Shown here: positions 24,677-35,548 of the stretch, piece after piece | Layout: every line of letters starts with the position of its first letter | How positions within the stretch are numbered: the stretch's first letter is position 1 | Assembly (NCBI RefSeq): GCF_000686045.1 | Contig: NZ_JMLV01000004.1 | Coordinates: forward strand, 1 to 64,000 | Direction: 5' to 3' | DNA length: 64,000 nt | Source: Fodinicurvata fenggangensis DSM 21160 | GTDB taxonomy: Bacteria > Pseudomonadota > Alphaproteobacteria > Kiloniellales > DSM-21159 | The notes under the pieces: generated by a model | Database searches by the model: none | The model's input: the letters and a program-made list of their open reading frames with translations, nothing else | Told to the model about the DNA's origin: nothing | Program-made: the position numbers and the translations under genes

Positions 24677-25795
24677 TCAAGGGCTGGGGGGCGCGTGCCC
24701 GTTCAGGTCGTAGGGCTTCACGTCTTCTCCCAGGCGTTCAATGCCTCTCGCAATGCCGTCTTCAATGGATTGGCGCTTGCCGTCTTCAATTTGGTTCAAG
24801 CTCTTCGTTATCGCCGCCTGCCATGCGGGTCCGCGATTGTGTGCCTCCATATAGGCTTCTGCCAGGTCATCTTCCCGGTGCTGTTGCAGCAGGGCCTGCA
24901 TGATGACCTCCGACTGGTGCAGGTCCTTGTGACTTTTCATGGTGCTGTCGCCTTGTGCTCGACGGCGGCTGGCGACGATCAGCTTGTGGATCGCATAACG
25001 CTCCGGCGCCGGAACCGTTATGGGCACACCGGCTCGATGCAGGAGGACCGCTCTTACGGGATTGTAGATCAGATAATCGAGGAATCGCAGTGGTTCCGCG
25101 GATGACCCGCCGAGCGAGGGCATGCGGGTCGGGTGCCCCTGGTTTTCATCGGATCCGCGGTTCGGGGTCAGGAACTCGACCTGGTGGCCGTGTGCATTCA
25201 CGTATTTCGTGCTCATGCGGCCATCGGATTGATGCGGAATTTCCCGAAAGCTCTCGTCAATGGATTTCAGACAGTCCAGCACCCTTGTCATGCTGTCCTG
25301 GACCGCAACGGATATCGAGTGGAACTTCGCAAAATCGCTGTCCGAAGTGACCATTGCAGTCTTGGGCAGCCTGACCCCCAGAAGTGCCGAATAAGCCTGA
25401 AAAGCCAAGGTTCCGACCAGGACACCCCTTAAACGGAAGAAGCCGGCGTTCTCGAGTGCTTCGATGATATTTCCCGTCAGTCGTTCGGGTTGTGGCAGGT
25501 AGGCCTCTCGCACAAGCGTGGAAACGAGTTTCCTGCGCTCGCGCATATCGGCCTTCAACTGGTCGAAAAACCTGACCCTGTCTTCGATCTCCTGATCATC
25601 ACCGGGGCCGACATATCTGCGTGTCTGGCCCCCTTCGCCATCCGGAACATCAAAATACCAGTACCGCTTCCCCTTGACCTGTACAGGGACAAAACGCCCT
25701 GTCGTATCGAACTCACTGACAAAGGAGGCATCCAGGGCCCTCTGCGCAAGTTCGCTGTAGATCGTTTGGTGGACATGCGAAATCTGTTTTAACAT
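24677..25795 (-). CDS. GSU2403 family nucleotidyltransferase-fold protein
   Basis: The 372-residue protein matches the NTP_transf_8 type family described for GSU2403. The middle half has VLVGTLAFQAYSALLGVRLP near residue 123, a DSDFAKFHS segment as the potential acidic pair, and the segment EPLRFLDYLIYNPVRAVLL, with a His/Lys-rich helix (RYAIHKLIVASRRR) after it. Such proteins have a nucleotidyltransferase-like fold, and their function is unclear. ATG 25795 was chosen because the family starts at the equivalent of ISHVHQTIYSELAQ. The extra 31 codons upstream cover the promoter and an AT-rich inverted repeat. Confidence 0.7.
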   Translation of the reverse strand: MLKQISHVHQTIYSELAQRALDASFVSEFDTTGRFVPVQVKGKRYWYFDVPDGEGGQTRRYVGPGDDQEIEDRVRFFDQLKADMRERRKLVSTLVREAYLPQPERLTGNIIEALENAGFFRLRGVLVGTLAFQAYSALLGVRLPKTAMVTSDSDFAKFHSISVAVQDSMTRVLDCLKSIDESFREIPHQSDGRMSTKYVNAHGHQVEFLTPNRGSDENQGHPTRMPSLGGSSAEPLRFLDYLIYNPVRAVLLHRAGVPITVPAPERYAIHKLIVASRRRAQGDSTMKSHKDLHQSEVIMQALLQQHREDDLAEAYMEAHNRGPAWQAAITKSLNQIEDGKRQSIEDGIARGIERLGEDVKPYDLNGHAPPSP

Positions 25796-25841
25796 CGCAG
25801 GAAGACCGTTCAAATGCGAAGCAAGGTTGCACTGCCAGGGT

Positions 25842-25871
25842 GTTATATCATATTCGCGAAAATAGTATAAC
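25842..25871. promoter_or_regulatory. Inverted repeat in the promoter of the GSU2403-type gene
   Basis: GTTATA at 25842-25847 and TATAAC at 25866-25871 frame an AT-rich centre with TCGCGA. It lies 47-76 bases upstream of the chosen start and includes a possible minus-strand -10 (TATGAT). It could be an operator. The binding protein is unknown. Confidence 0.35.
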
Positions 25872-25931
25872 CCGTTTGGTAGCAACACAGCAGCGGCCGG
25901 TACTGGCCCGACCGTCTGTGCCAGGGCGCCC

Positions 25932-26005
25932 TTTGACGAGCTCAGGACAGGCTTTCGAGGCTCTGCGGTCCTGAGGGGGCCGCCGAAGGTGGCGTCTCGA
26001 AGGGG
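25932..26005. repeat. Two joined repeat elements
   Basis: An inverted TTTGACGAGCTCAGGACAGGC element at 25932-25953 is followed by a family copy CGGTCCTGAGGGGGCCGCC...GTCTCGAAGGGG at 25968-26005. They fill the 296-base gap 25796-26091 together with the AT-rich promoter. No gene was seen there. Confidence 0.6.
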
Positions 26006-26091
26006 GTCATTTCATTTCACCATGACGCTAGGTTTTGGGCCAAAACGCCTACCCTGAGTCTTTACGAGGGGGCCCTCGGCACCAACGACGC

Positions 26092-26979
26092 CTACAGCGT
26101 CCAAACCTTGCTTAACGGCGATTCCCCCAGCGGCTCGGCGGACAGCTCTATGGTCTCCTCCGCCACGGTGGGGTAGAGCTCCTGCACCAGGGGATCGTGG
26201 CCGGGGATGACCAGGTCGGGGCGGTCGTGGATCTCGCCCTTGGCGTCGCGCACCTGGGCCAGTTCGCGCATGCGCTCGTAGGCTGCCAGTGTGGCGGGGA
26301 TGTTCACCACCACCGGGAAGGGGTTGCGCCAGACCATCTGGTCGAAGAAGTGCGCCACGTCCGAGGCCAGGATCAGCTTGCCGCGCGCCGTCTCGACGCT
26401 GACCGCCTGCATGCCGGCGGTGTGGCCGCCGGCCAGGTGGGCGCCGATGCCGGGCGCGATCTCGCCGTCGCCGTGCAGGAAGCGCACCCGCTCGGCGAAA
26501 TTGTAGGTGACCAGGTGGCAGACGTCCTCTGGCTCGAAGGGGGCGCGGCAGACGGGGTGGCGCATGTCCGGCCCGGTGGCAAAGGCGACCTCGCTGCGCT
26601 GGACGTGGAAGCGCGCGTTGGGGAAGCGGTCCAGGTTGCCGGCATGGTCGTAGTGCAGGTGGGTAACCACCACTTCGTCCACACGCTCGGCCGAGAGGCC
26701 CAGACGCTCAAGCGCCGCCGCCGGACAGCCCAGGAAGTTGCGCCCGCGCTTGTCCGCCGCCGCCTGGTTGAAGCCGGTGTCCACCATGACGATGCGGCCG
26801 CGGCCGACGATCACCCAGACGAAATAGTCGATGACCCGCCCGCCCTCATGCGGGTCGATCACCTCGGGGTGCGGCTCCAGCACGAAGTGGTGCGGATCGC
26901 GCCGCAGGGTGGCATAGCGGATGGCGAAGACGCGGTAGGTCTCGGCGTTGATGTCGGGTTTGTTATCGGGGGTGGTCAT
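26092..26979 (-). CDS. N-acyl homoserine lactonase-like metallo-beta-lactamase
   Basis: The 295-residue hydrolase has the zinc motif HLHYDHAGN (HxHxDH, about residue 107), later GGHTAG, SDVAHFF and PGHDP ligands, in the order of AttM/AiiB-type lactonases. It would open a lactone ring such as that of an acyl-homoserine lactone, though other lactones or esters are possible. There is no signal peptide. It lies upstream in transcription order of a repeat-rich gap and is not obviously in an operon with the Liv or hydrolase genes. The physiological substrate is unknown. Confidence 0.75.
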   Translation of the reverse strand: MTTPDNKPDINAETYRVFAIRYATLRRDPHHFVLEPHPEVIDPHEGGRVIDYFVWVIVGRGRIVMVDTGFNQAAADKRGRNFLGCPAAALERLGLSAERVDEVVVTHLHYDHAGNLDRFPNARFHVQRSEVAFATGPDMRHPVCRAPFEPEDVCHLVTYNFAERVRFLHGDGEIAPGIGAHLAGGHTAGMQAVSVETARGKLILASDVAHFFDQMVWRNPFPVVVNIPATLAAYERMRELAQVRDAKGEIHDRPDLVIPGHDPLVQELYPTVAEETIELSAEPLGESPLSKVWTL

Positions 26980-27090
26980 GGGTGTTTACTCGCTATGGTC
27001 TGGGTCTGTGCCGGTGCTTCGAGGCATTGACTGGCGTCAATGCACCTCAGCAGCATGAGGGATCTTTCTAGCGGGCCGCTTCCCCCCTAT

Positions 27091-27130
27091 CCTCACCCTG
27101 AGGCGCGGAGCGAAGCGGAGCCTCGAAGGG
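27091..27130 (+). repeat. Palindromic repeat copy
   Basis: CCTCACCCTGAGGCGCGGAG followed by CGAAGCGGAGCCTCGAAGGG is nearly identical to the copy at 9211-9250 in another gap. It sits in the 205-base space 26980-27185, which otherwise holds no gene. Confidence 0.8.
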
Positions 27131-27185
27131 GCCTGGCAGTGGCGGTGGTTCTGGCCTGTCCATCCTCATTGTCAAAGCCACCTTC

Positions 27186-28430
27186 CTACACCGCCCGGCC
27201 GGTCATGTCCCGCAGGGCCTGGAGCAGGTGGGGGCGGAAGGCCTGGGGGTGCTCCTGCATGGGGAAGTGGCCCAGGTCGGGCATTTCGCGCATGATCGCC
27301 TGGTCGATCAGGGCGGCGAGCGCACGGGTGCTCTCGGGTGGGCTGGAGTAGTCGTACTCTCCGGTCAGCAGGGTGACCGGCACGCCGTTGCCGTCCAGGC
27401 GTGCGGCCACGGCCTGTCCGTCGTATTCCTCGCTGTAGAAGGTCAGGTCGCCGTCATAGATGCCCGGGCGCGCCTGGGCATAGCATCCGCAGGCCTCGTC
27501 GCGGTAACGCTGGGGACTGGCCGGTGCCAGCAGGGCGCGGACGTAGGAGGGATTGTGCCGCGCGCTGTCCACCGCGGCATGGCAGAGATAGGGCGAGCGG
27601 CGGCCCGGCGCCTGCAAGGGTGCCTCCAGCGCGATGGCGCCGGACAGCAGCTCGGGGTGTTCGGCCGCCAGCACCAGCGCCATGGAGGCGCCCATGGAGC
27701 AGCCGATGACGATGGGTTTCTGCTGCTTGTAGGTTGGGGCCACTACCTGGCTCAGGAAGGCGGCCGAGACGCCGCGGTAGAAATCCTGGGTCAGCACGCC
27801 GGGCGGCCCGGCCTGCGCCGGCGGCGAGCCGCCGTGGGCCGGCAGGTCGAAGGCATGGAGGGCAAAGGCCTCGCCCAGGGCCGTATCGCCCAGCTGGTGC
27901 AGGTACTGCCGTGCGTCGGCCCCGGCGGTGTGCAGGAAGACCAGCGGCGGTCCTTCTGGCGTGCCGGCCTGCAGCGCATGGATCGGCAGCTTTTGGTCAT
28001 CGTGGTCGACCTGGTGATAGTGCCCGCGGATGCGCGTGAGGTCGCGGTCAAAATCGGGTTCCGGGCTGTCCCAGGGCGCGTCGGGGCGTGTCAGCTCGAA
28101 GAGCCGCTCCAGCGCCGCCAGGGTCTGGGCCTGGACCAGCGGATCGCCCTGGATGGCAAAGGCGGGGTTCTGGCGCAGGACGGCGCCGAAGGACTGCCAG
28201 CCCGGTGGCTGCCGCCGACCGTCCAGAAGCGCGGTCCAGGTTTCGGACTCGGCGGTGATGGTGATCTCGGGCACGGCGCCATAGGCCGGCGGCGCGCCCA
28301 GGGGCAGGGTCCGGGCGGTCTCGCCGCTTCGGCAGACCAGGCGTGTGGCCAGGCCCCTGGCGGCAAAGGCCAGGTCCGGGTCCCTTGCCGCGCGTTCGTG
28401 CCAGGCGGCGATCAGGGCGTCAGCGGTCAT
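27186..28430 (-). CDS. Alpha/beta hydrolase with an N-terminal SCP2-like domain
   Basis: The 414-residue protein has a lipid/sterol-carrier-like first 115 residues (LIAAWHERAARDPDLAFAARGL, TAESETWTALLDGR) and an alpha/beta hydrolase from about residue 150. Its features are an oxyanion segment (PLVFLHTAGADARQY), nucleophile elbow GCSMGAS, acid in LLTGEYDYSSPP and catalytic His in MPDLGHFPM. It should cleave an ester or amide bond. The N-terminal domain may present a hydrophobic substrate. No pathway neighbour is clear, and the substrate is unknown. Confidence 0.7.
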   Translation of the reverse strand: MTADALIAAWHERAARDPDLAFAARGLATRLVCRSGETARTLPLGAPPAYGAVPEITITAESETWTALLDGRRQPPGWQSFGAVLRQNPAFAIQGDPLVQAQTLAALERLFELTRPDAPWDSPEPDFDRDLTRIRGHYHQVDHDDQKLPIHALQAGTPEGPPLVFLHTAGADARQYLHQLGDTALGEAFALHAFDLPAHGGSPPAQAGPPGVLTQDFYRGVSAAFLSQVVAPTYKQQKPIVIGCSMGASMALVLAAEHPELLSGAIALEAPLQAPGRRSPYLCHAAVDSARHNPSYVRALLAPASPQRYRDEACGCYAQARPGIYDGDLTFYSEEYDGQAVAARLDGNGVPVTLLTGEYDYSSPPESTRALAALIDQAIMREMPDLGHFPMQEHPQAFRPHLLQALRDMTGRAV

Positions 28431-28479
28431 GAGCTGCTCCTGCCGCCGGTATCACAAGGAAATGGCCGATTGCACGACA

Positions 28480-28770
28480 TCAGGACAACAGCTCTTCCCA
28501 ATCCTGGCGGCCGTCCAGGACACGAAGTACCAAGACATCGTCCTGTCGCACTTGATAGACAATCAAATGGGCTTGGTGGGCGTGGATGCGGATAGTGGGC
28601 CGGAATTCATAGCGTTCCCTGGCGATCATGGGCTGCTCCGAGAGCAGACGCAGGGTCGCCATGAGGTCGCTGTGATAGCGCTCGGCCTGGTGAACCCCGA
28701 ATTCCCGGACGCCGTAAAGATATATACCGATAATATCTTCATCGGCTTTCCGGCTCGTTCGAAGCTGCAT
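28480..28770 (-). CDS. parE: ParE-type toxin of a ParDE system
   Basis: The 96-residue protein has the RelE/ParE fold signature: KADEDIIGIYLYGVREFGVHQAERYHSDL, a Met-Ile-Ala-Arg strand segment, and YEFRPTIRIHAHQAHLIVYQV then VLRVLDGRQDWEELL at the end. ParE toxins poison DNA gyrase. It begins one base after the antitoxin stop, so the pair is cotranscribed. It has full length and the expected basic residues. Confidence 0.9.
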   Translation of the reverse strand: MQLRTSRKADEDIIGIYLYGVREFGVHQAERYHSDLMATLRLLSEQPMIARERYEFRPTIRIHAHQAHLIVYQVRQDDVLVLRVLDGRQDWEELLS

Positions 28771-28771
28771 G

Positions 28772-29017
28772 TCAGTGATCGGTTCCAGCTTGGCGCCGGG
28801 CTTGGGCCAGAAGGTCGTCCAGGCTGTTGGAACTGACGCCGCTGTTCACGCCCTCGTCGATCAGCTGTTGCAGCTCGGCCAAACGGGCTTGCCGATCCTG
28901 GTCGCGCCGGATCAGGTCGCGGACGTAGTCGCTGGCATTGCCGTAGCGGCCGCTCTTCGACTGGGACTCCACCCAGGCCTTCATCTGTTCGGGCAGGGAA
29001 ATATTCATTGTCGCCAT
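28772..29017 (-). CDS. parD: ParD-type antitoxin
   Basis: This 81-residue protein starts with the ribbon-helix-helix segment MATMNISLPEQMKAWVESQ, has SGRYGNASDYVRDLIRRD and a C-terminal toxin-binding tail. It should repress the pair and neutralise ParE. The start at 29017 is chosen because it follows GGAGGATC, and a frame from 29068 adds a non-family leader. The gene is directly upstream of parE. Confidence 0.9.
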   Translation of the reverse strand: MATMNISLPEQMKAWVESQSKSGRYGNASDYVRDLIRRDQDRQARLAELQQLIDEGVNSGVSSNSLDDLLAQARRQAGTDH

Positions 29018-29155
29018 TGCCGATCCTCCATAACGGAGAGAATGGCATCCTTTGGCAAAGATTGGCAAGATCTGGATGCCGATACCCCTGTCCCGGTGCT
29101 TCGATGCGCTGCGTTGTGGCAGCGCATCTCGGTATGAAGTGTTGCAAAGCCTCCC

Positions 29156-30064
29156 TCATCCCTCCTTCGGCTCCGACAGGCGGGCGATTTCGGTGTGGTC
29201 GGCGTCGGCGGGCAGCTGGGCGCGGGCCTGGTTCCAGAGCTTCACGCTGGTCTCCAGCGTGGGGGTGTCCAGGCCCAGTTCGGCGGCCAGGTCGGACGCG
29301 GTGCCCAGGTCCTTGGCCATGAGGGAGAGCGCGAAACCCGAGCCGTAGTCGTGGTTCAGGATATACTGGGCCAGCTTGTTCTCGGTCGAATTGTTGCGCC
29401 CGGTCGAGGCATTCAGGATGTCGGTCATGCGCTGCCCCTCGATGCCGAAGCGCTTGGCGATGTTCACCGCCTCGCAGGCGGCGGCCAGGCCGGCGGCGGA
29501 GACGAAGTTGTTGAGCGCCTTGGCGGCGTGGCCGGCGCCCAGGGGGCCGGCCTCCAGCAGGCTGCCCATGGCCTCCAGCACCGGACGGACGCGGGCCACC
29601 TGGGCCGGATCGCCGCCGGCCATGATGGCCAGCTTGCCCGTGCGCGCCCGCGGCACGCCGCCGGAGACCGGGGCGTCCACCAGGGCGATGCCGTGCTCGG
29701 CCAGCTTGTCGCCCAGGGCCACGGTGCGCAGCGGCGCCGAGGAGGACATGTCGACCACCACGGCGCCGGGCTCCAGACCCGAGATCAGGCCGGGGCTGTC
29801 GGCGTTGCCCAGCACGGCGGCCTCGACCACCGGTGAGTCGGGCAGCATGGTGATTACCAGCTGGCACCCGCCGGGCAGCTCGGCCAGGCTGTCGACGGCC
29901 GTGCCGCCGGTGGCCTGGGCCACCTGTAGCCGGCGATCACTGTCGATGTCGAACAGACGCAAGGCATGACCCGCCCGGGCCAGGCATTCGCACATGGGCG
30001 CACCCATGTTGCCCAATCCTACAAAGCCTATGGGGCCGGAAATGGGGCCAGTGGACTCGCTCAT
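29156..30064 (-). CDS. 3-hydroxyisobutyrate dehydrogenase family NAD(P)-oxidoreductase
   Basis: The 302-residue protein has an N-terminal Rossmann loop (GFVGLGNMGAPM), the DAPVSGGVPRA substrate-binding segment and the catalytic Lys in GHAAKALNN. It oxidises a 3-hydroxy acid, or reduces a 3-oxo acid. It ends the minus-strand unit GntR, carboxymuconolactone decarboxylase-like protein, dehydrogenase, overlapping the middle gene by four bases. A relative of the same family sits at 37902 in the neighbouring unit, so the pathway may have two hydroxy-acid steps. Confidence 0.85.
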   Translation of the reverse strand: MSESTGPISGPIGFVGLGNMGAPMCECLARAGHALRLFDIDSDRRLQVAQATGGTAVDSLAELPGGCQLVITMLPDSPVVEAAVLGNADSPGLISGLEPGAVVVDMSSSAPLRTVALGDKLAEHGIALVDAPVSGGVPRARTGKLAIMAGGDPAQVARVRPVLEAMGSLLEAGPLGAGHAAKALNNFVSAAGLAAACEAVNIAKRFGIEGQRMTDILNASTGRNNSTENKLAQYILNHDYGSGFALSLMAKDLGTASDLAAELGLDTPTLETSVKLWNQARAQLPADADHTEIARLSEPKEG

Positions 30065-30456
30065 TCCTTGCCCTCTTCCTTATCGACCTGGTCGAGGACC
30101 TCGCGGGCGTTGCGGAAGGCGTCAATGGCCGCCGGGACACCGCAGTAGATGGCGGTGTGCAGCAGGATCTCGCGAATCTCCTCGCGCGACAGGCCGTTGT
30201 TGAGGGCACCGCGCACGTGCAGCTTCAGCTCGTGCGGGCGGTTCAGCGCGGTGATCATGGACAGGTTGATGATGGAGCGGGTGCGCCGGTCCAGTGTCTC
30301 GCGGCCCCAGATGGCGCCCCAGCAGGTGCTGGTGACGAACTCCTGCAGGTCGCGGTTGAAGTCGTCGGCGTTGGCGATGGACTTGTCGACGTACTCCGCG
30401 CCCAGCACCTCGCGGCGGATTTTCAGGCCCTTGTCGTAGAGATCCCCGTAATCCAT
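30061..30456 (-). CDS. Carboxymuconolactone decarboxylase-like protein
   Basis: The 131-residue protein resembles gamma-carboxymuconolactone decarboxylase: DDFNRDLQEFVTSTCWGAIW, RTRSIINLSMITALNRPHELKLHVRGALNNG and ILLHTAIYCGVPAAIDAF. It lacks the CxxC of AhpD-type peroxidases. A GAGGAGT ribosome site lies before the ATG. It overlaps the dehydrogenase by ATGA and follows the GntR gene by eight bases. It is related to the protein at 31329 (about half identical by eye). The substrate ring or lactone is unknown. Confidence 0.8.
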   Translation of the reverse strand: MDYGDLYDKGLKIRREVLGAEYVDKSIANADDFNRDLQEFVTSTCWGAIWGRETLDRRTRSIINLSMITALNRPHELKLHVRGALNNGLSREEIREILLHTAIYCGVPAAIDAFRNAREVLDQVDKEEGKE

Positions 30457-30464
30457 GACTGTTG

Positions 30465-31172
30465 CTACTCCTCTTTCTGTTGATCCGGCATCTCGCCGGA
30501 AGACGACGCAGGGAACTGCGCCAGGATGACGTCTGTGGCGCGCCGCACGTGATCCTCGGCGGCTTCGCGTGCGGCGGTGGCATCGCCGGCCTTGATGGCG
30601 TCGATGATGCGATCGATCTCTCTCAGGGTTTCGGGATAGCGCCCGGCGACCGAGAGGGAGAGGCGGCGCAGCTGGCTGACCCGGTTGTTCAACTGGACCA
30701 GGAACTGGCCCACCACCCGGTTGTCGGCGCCCTCGATCAGGGTCTCATAGAAGCGGTTCTTGACCTCCACCCGCTCGCCGGCGCGGCTCTCGTCGGCCAG
30801 ATCGTGCAACTCGGCGGTGATGTCATAGAGGCGCTGGCGCTGCGCGGGGCTGGCGTTGCGGGCGAAGTCCTCTGCGGCCAGGCCTTCGAGCACACCGCGC
30901 ACGCGATAGATCTCCTCGGCTTGGCGTTGGTCGATGCTTGCCACCACGGGGCCGCGGTGCGGGATGTTGACCACCAGATCCTCGGCGGCAAGCTGCTGCA
31001 TGGCCTCGCGCAGCAGGCCGCGGCTGACCCCGAAGGCCTCGCACAGCCGGCTCTCGGGCAGACGCTCGCCCGGGGCGAAGCGGCCCTCCAGGATCGCCAG
31101 GCGCAGCTGTTCCACCAGCTTGCCACGCAGAGACAGCGGCGCGCGTTCGATCTTCAGGTCATCGAGTGACAT
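30465..31172 (-). CDS. GntR (FCD) transcriptional regulator
   Basis: The 235-residue regulator has a winged helix at residues 15-75 (LRLAILEGRFAPGERLPESRLCEAFGVSRGLLREAMQQL) and a helical FCD ligand domain behind it (EEIYRVRGVLEGLAAE, EVKNRFYETL, ADNRVVGQFLVQLNNRV, EDHVRRATDVIL). FCD regulators bind carboxylic acids. It is the first gene of its unit and lies by the catabolic cluster it probably controls. The gap upstream (31173-31328) has the palindrome at 31275-31286. Confidence 0.85.
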   Translation of the reverse strand: MSLDDLKIERAPLSLRGKLVEQLRLAILEGRFAPGERLPESRLCEAFGVSRGLLREAMQQLAAEDLVVNIPHRGPVVASIDQRQAEEIYRVRGVLEGLAAEDFARNASPAQRQRLYDITAELHDLADESRAGERVEVKNRFYETLIEGADNRVVGQFLVQLNNRVSQLRRLSLSVAGRYPETLREIDRIIDAIKAGDATAAREAAEDHVRRATDVILAQFPASSSGEMPDQQKEE

Positions 31173-31274
31173 TCCGTTATCCCGTAAAAGCTGTATGAAT
31201 TACCTTGGGGTATCATCGCCTTAAGCCAATCAAATTCCAAAAACCAGCGCAAACGTCTCTGATATCGATATATT

Positions 31275-31286
31275 ATTGTTAGCAAT
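31275..31286. promoter_or_regulatory. Candidate GntR operator upstream of the gntR gene
   Basis: ATTGTTAGCAAT is a 12-base palindrome-like element (ATTG-N4-CAAT) 103 bases before the gntR start. A similar element at 39667-39679 precedes the SDR gene. FCD regulators bind ATTGT/ACAAT-like inverted repeats, so the match supports autoregulation. It is untested. Confidence 0.5.
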
Positions 31287-31328
31287 TCAATGACCTGGAA
31301 CGCTCGGGGACAAAGGGAAGGGGGCCGC

Positions 31329-31706
31329 TCAGCCCCCTTCTTCCTTGAATATCTCCTGGGCCGAACGGAAGGAGTCCACGCCCGCAGGCACGCCACAGTA
31401 AATGGCAACCTGCAGGAAGATCTCGCGGATTTCCGCCTTGGTCACGCCGTTCCGCAGAGCGCCGCGGATGTGCATCTTCAATTCATGCGGCCGGTTGAGC
31501 GCAGACAGCATGGCCAGATTCAACATGCTGCGTGTCTTGTGCGGCAGTTCCTCGCGCCCCCAGACGGCGCCCCAGCAGTATTCGGTAACAAGTTCCTGCA
31601 TGGGCTTGTTGAACTCGTCGGCCGAAGAAATCGACCTTTCGACGAATTCCTTTCCCAGGACCGACTTGCGGATTTCGAGACCGCGATCAAAAGTATCCTT
31701 GTCCAT
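31329..31706 (-). CDS. Carboxymuconolactone decarboxylase-like protein (second copy)
   Basis: The 125-residue protein has the same segments as its relative at 30061: EFNKPMQELVTEYCWGAVWGREELP, SMLNLAMLSALNRPHELKMHIRGALRNGV, IFLQVAIYCGVPAGVDSF. It is probably the last gene of the operon running from the SDR at 39612, 103 bases after the binding-protein gene with a strong hairpin between. The ribosome site GAAGAGGT is good. The reaction may be decarboxylation or ring opening of a cyclic acid, but the substrate is unknown. Confidence 0.8.
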   Translation of the reverse strand: MDKDTFDRGLEIRKSVLGKEFVERSISSADEFNKPMQELVTEYCWGAVWGREELPHKTRSMLNLAMLSALNRPHELKMHIRGALRNGVTKAEIREIFLQVAIYCGVPAGVDSFRSAQEIFKEEGG

Positions 31707-31773
31707 TTCTGACCTCTTCTTTCATCGGGAGTACAGCCACGGGATTGTGACCAGCCACTTCCGGCGGGGAAAT

Positions 31774-31800
31774 GCGGCCGGGCAGCTGCTGCCCGGCCGC
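31774..31800 (-). terminator. Strong hairpin after the substrate-binding protein gene
   Basis: GCGGCCGGGCAGC at 31774-31786 pairs with GCTGCCCGGCCGC at 31788-31800, a perfect 13-base stem with a minimal loop. There is no T-run, so it is likelier to limit read-through into the distal gene or protect upstream mRNA than to be a full terminator. Confidence 0.6.
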
Positions 31801-31809
31801 AAGACAGGT

Positions 31810-33039
31810 TCAATCAGTCGGCCACTTTGCCTCGGAGATGGCCAGGTCTTCCGGGAAGACCGTGACGGGCACGCCGTCCTGCCACTGGATGATGGTCAGG
31901 CTGGCCCCCTCACGGCGACCCTGCTCGTCGAAGCTGCGCGTGCCGCCGGGATAGTACTCGGCGGGGCCGCCCTCCAGGTTGCGCAGGGCTTCGCCAACGG
32001 CTTCGCGATCGCGGGCGCAGGCGTCCTCGAGCGCGTCCTTGAACAGCCACATGTCGCCATAAGTGGAAATCGCATTCTGGGTCATCCAGGGCTCGCCATA
32101 CTCCTCGCGGAGCCGTTCGATCAGCTCTTCCTGTCCCTTGACGCCCCAGTTGGCGACGGCCGACAACACACCTTCCAGAAGTTCAGGCTCCATGGTGTTC
32201 AGCACCTCAGGCTCGGCGATGGCGATGCCGAAGGAGATGGTCGGCACGTCGACCCGGAATTCCTGCATTTTCTCGAGGATGAGGTTGGCATCCGAGATGA
32301 CCGTGGGCAGGAAGAACAGCAGGTCGGGCTCGCTGGTACGGATGCGCTGCACCAGCGAGGTGGCGTCAGTGAGCGGCGGCGTGAAGATCTCTTCGGAGAC
32401 CAGTTCCAGGCCCACATCCTCCAGCAGGCCGTCCTTCATGCGATCGACGGATGAGATGGAGGCGGCCGTGTCGTCAGTGATGATGGCCACGGTCTCGGGC
32501 CGTTCGCCGGTCTGGTCCTCGGCCAGGTCCATGATGATGGGCAGGGCGATCTCGGCCTGGGCACCGGCCGACGCGGCGGTCTGGAATACGTTATCGAACC
32601 CGCGTTCGGTGATCAGGTCGGAGTAGGACAGCGTCAGGACCGGCAGGTTGGCCCGCTCGGTCACTTCCGTCACAGCGAGTGTGAAGGAACTGAGGTAGGA
32701 GCCGGTTGCGCCCACCAGGTCCGGATAGTCGGCCACCATGCGCTTTGCGGCGTTGGTTGCTTTCTCGACAGTATCACCGGAATCGATTTCCACGAGTTCC
32801 AGCGGGGCGCCATCGAGACAGGAAATCCCGCCGGCCGCGTTGACGTCCTCGATCCCCATCTCGGCCCCCATCAGCATGACTTCGCCGGGGCGGGCATAGT
32901 TCCCGGACAAGGGTGCAATCAGGCCGATCTGTACCGGCTCGGGATCGCCGTTGTCCTGGGCGGTGGCCGCGAACGGCACCGCGGCGGCAGCAACGGCCAG
33001 CGCCGTTCCTCCCACCAGTAATGTCTTGAACGATTTCAT
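31810..33039 (-). CDS. ABC transporter substrate-binding protein (Leu/Ile/Val-binding family)
   Basis: The 409-residue protein starts with a signal peptide (MKSFKTLLVGGTALAVAAAA, cleavage near AATA-QDN) and has the periplasmic binding protein type 1 fold: VQIGLIAPLSGNYARPG, GAEMGIEDVNAAGG, VGATGSYLSSFTLAVTEVTER and TISFGIAIAEPEVL. It is the receptor for the Liv-type importer encoded next to it. The ligand need not be an amino acid: the surrounding genes suggest a carboxylic or aromatic-derived acid. It is followed by the hairpin at 31774. Confidence 0.88.
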   Translation of the reverse strand: MKSFKTLLVGGTALAVAAAAVPFAATAQDNGDPEPVQIGLIAPLSGNYARPGEVMLMGAEMGIEDVNAAGGISCLDGAPLELVEIDSGDTVEKATNAAKRMVADYPDLVGATGSYLSSFTLAVTEVTERANLPVLTLSYSDLITERGFDNVFQTAASAGAQAEIALPIIMDLAEDQTGERPETVAIITDDTAASISSVDRMKDGLLEDVGLELVSEEIFTPPLTDATSLVQRIRTSEPDLLFFLPTVISDANLILEKMQEFRVDVPTISFGIAIAEPEVLNTMEPELLEGVLSAVANWGVKGQEELIERLREEYGEPWMTQNAISTYGDMWLFKDALEDACARDREAVGEALRNLEGGPAEYYPGGTRSFDEQGRREGASLTIIQWQDGVPVTVFPEDLAISEAKWPTD

Positions 33040-33072
33040 GATATTTCCTCCCTATCTTTGTTTTCTGGGCAC

Positions 33073-35547
<2,475 letters not shown>

Positions 35548-35548
<1 letters not shown>

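Noticed and set aside
23022-26005. Possible CRISPR array, given repeated short palindromes
   Set aside because: Copies are few, irregularly spaced, in both orientations and separated by whole genes, so they are REP-like elements, not a CRISPR array.
27228-28595. 455-codon plus-strand frame opposite the alpha/beta hydrolase
   Set aside because: The opposite strand has the full hydrolase triad; this frame has none.
28626-29867. Long minus-strand frame rich in Arg, Gly and Pro
   Set aside because: It overlaps parE, parD and the dehydrogenase gene in another frame and has a composition typical of shadow frames in GC-rich DNA.
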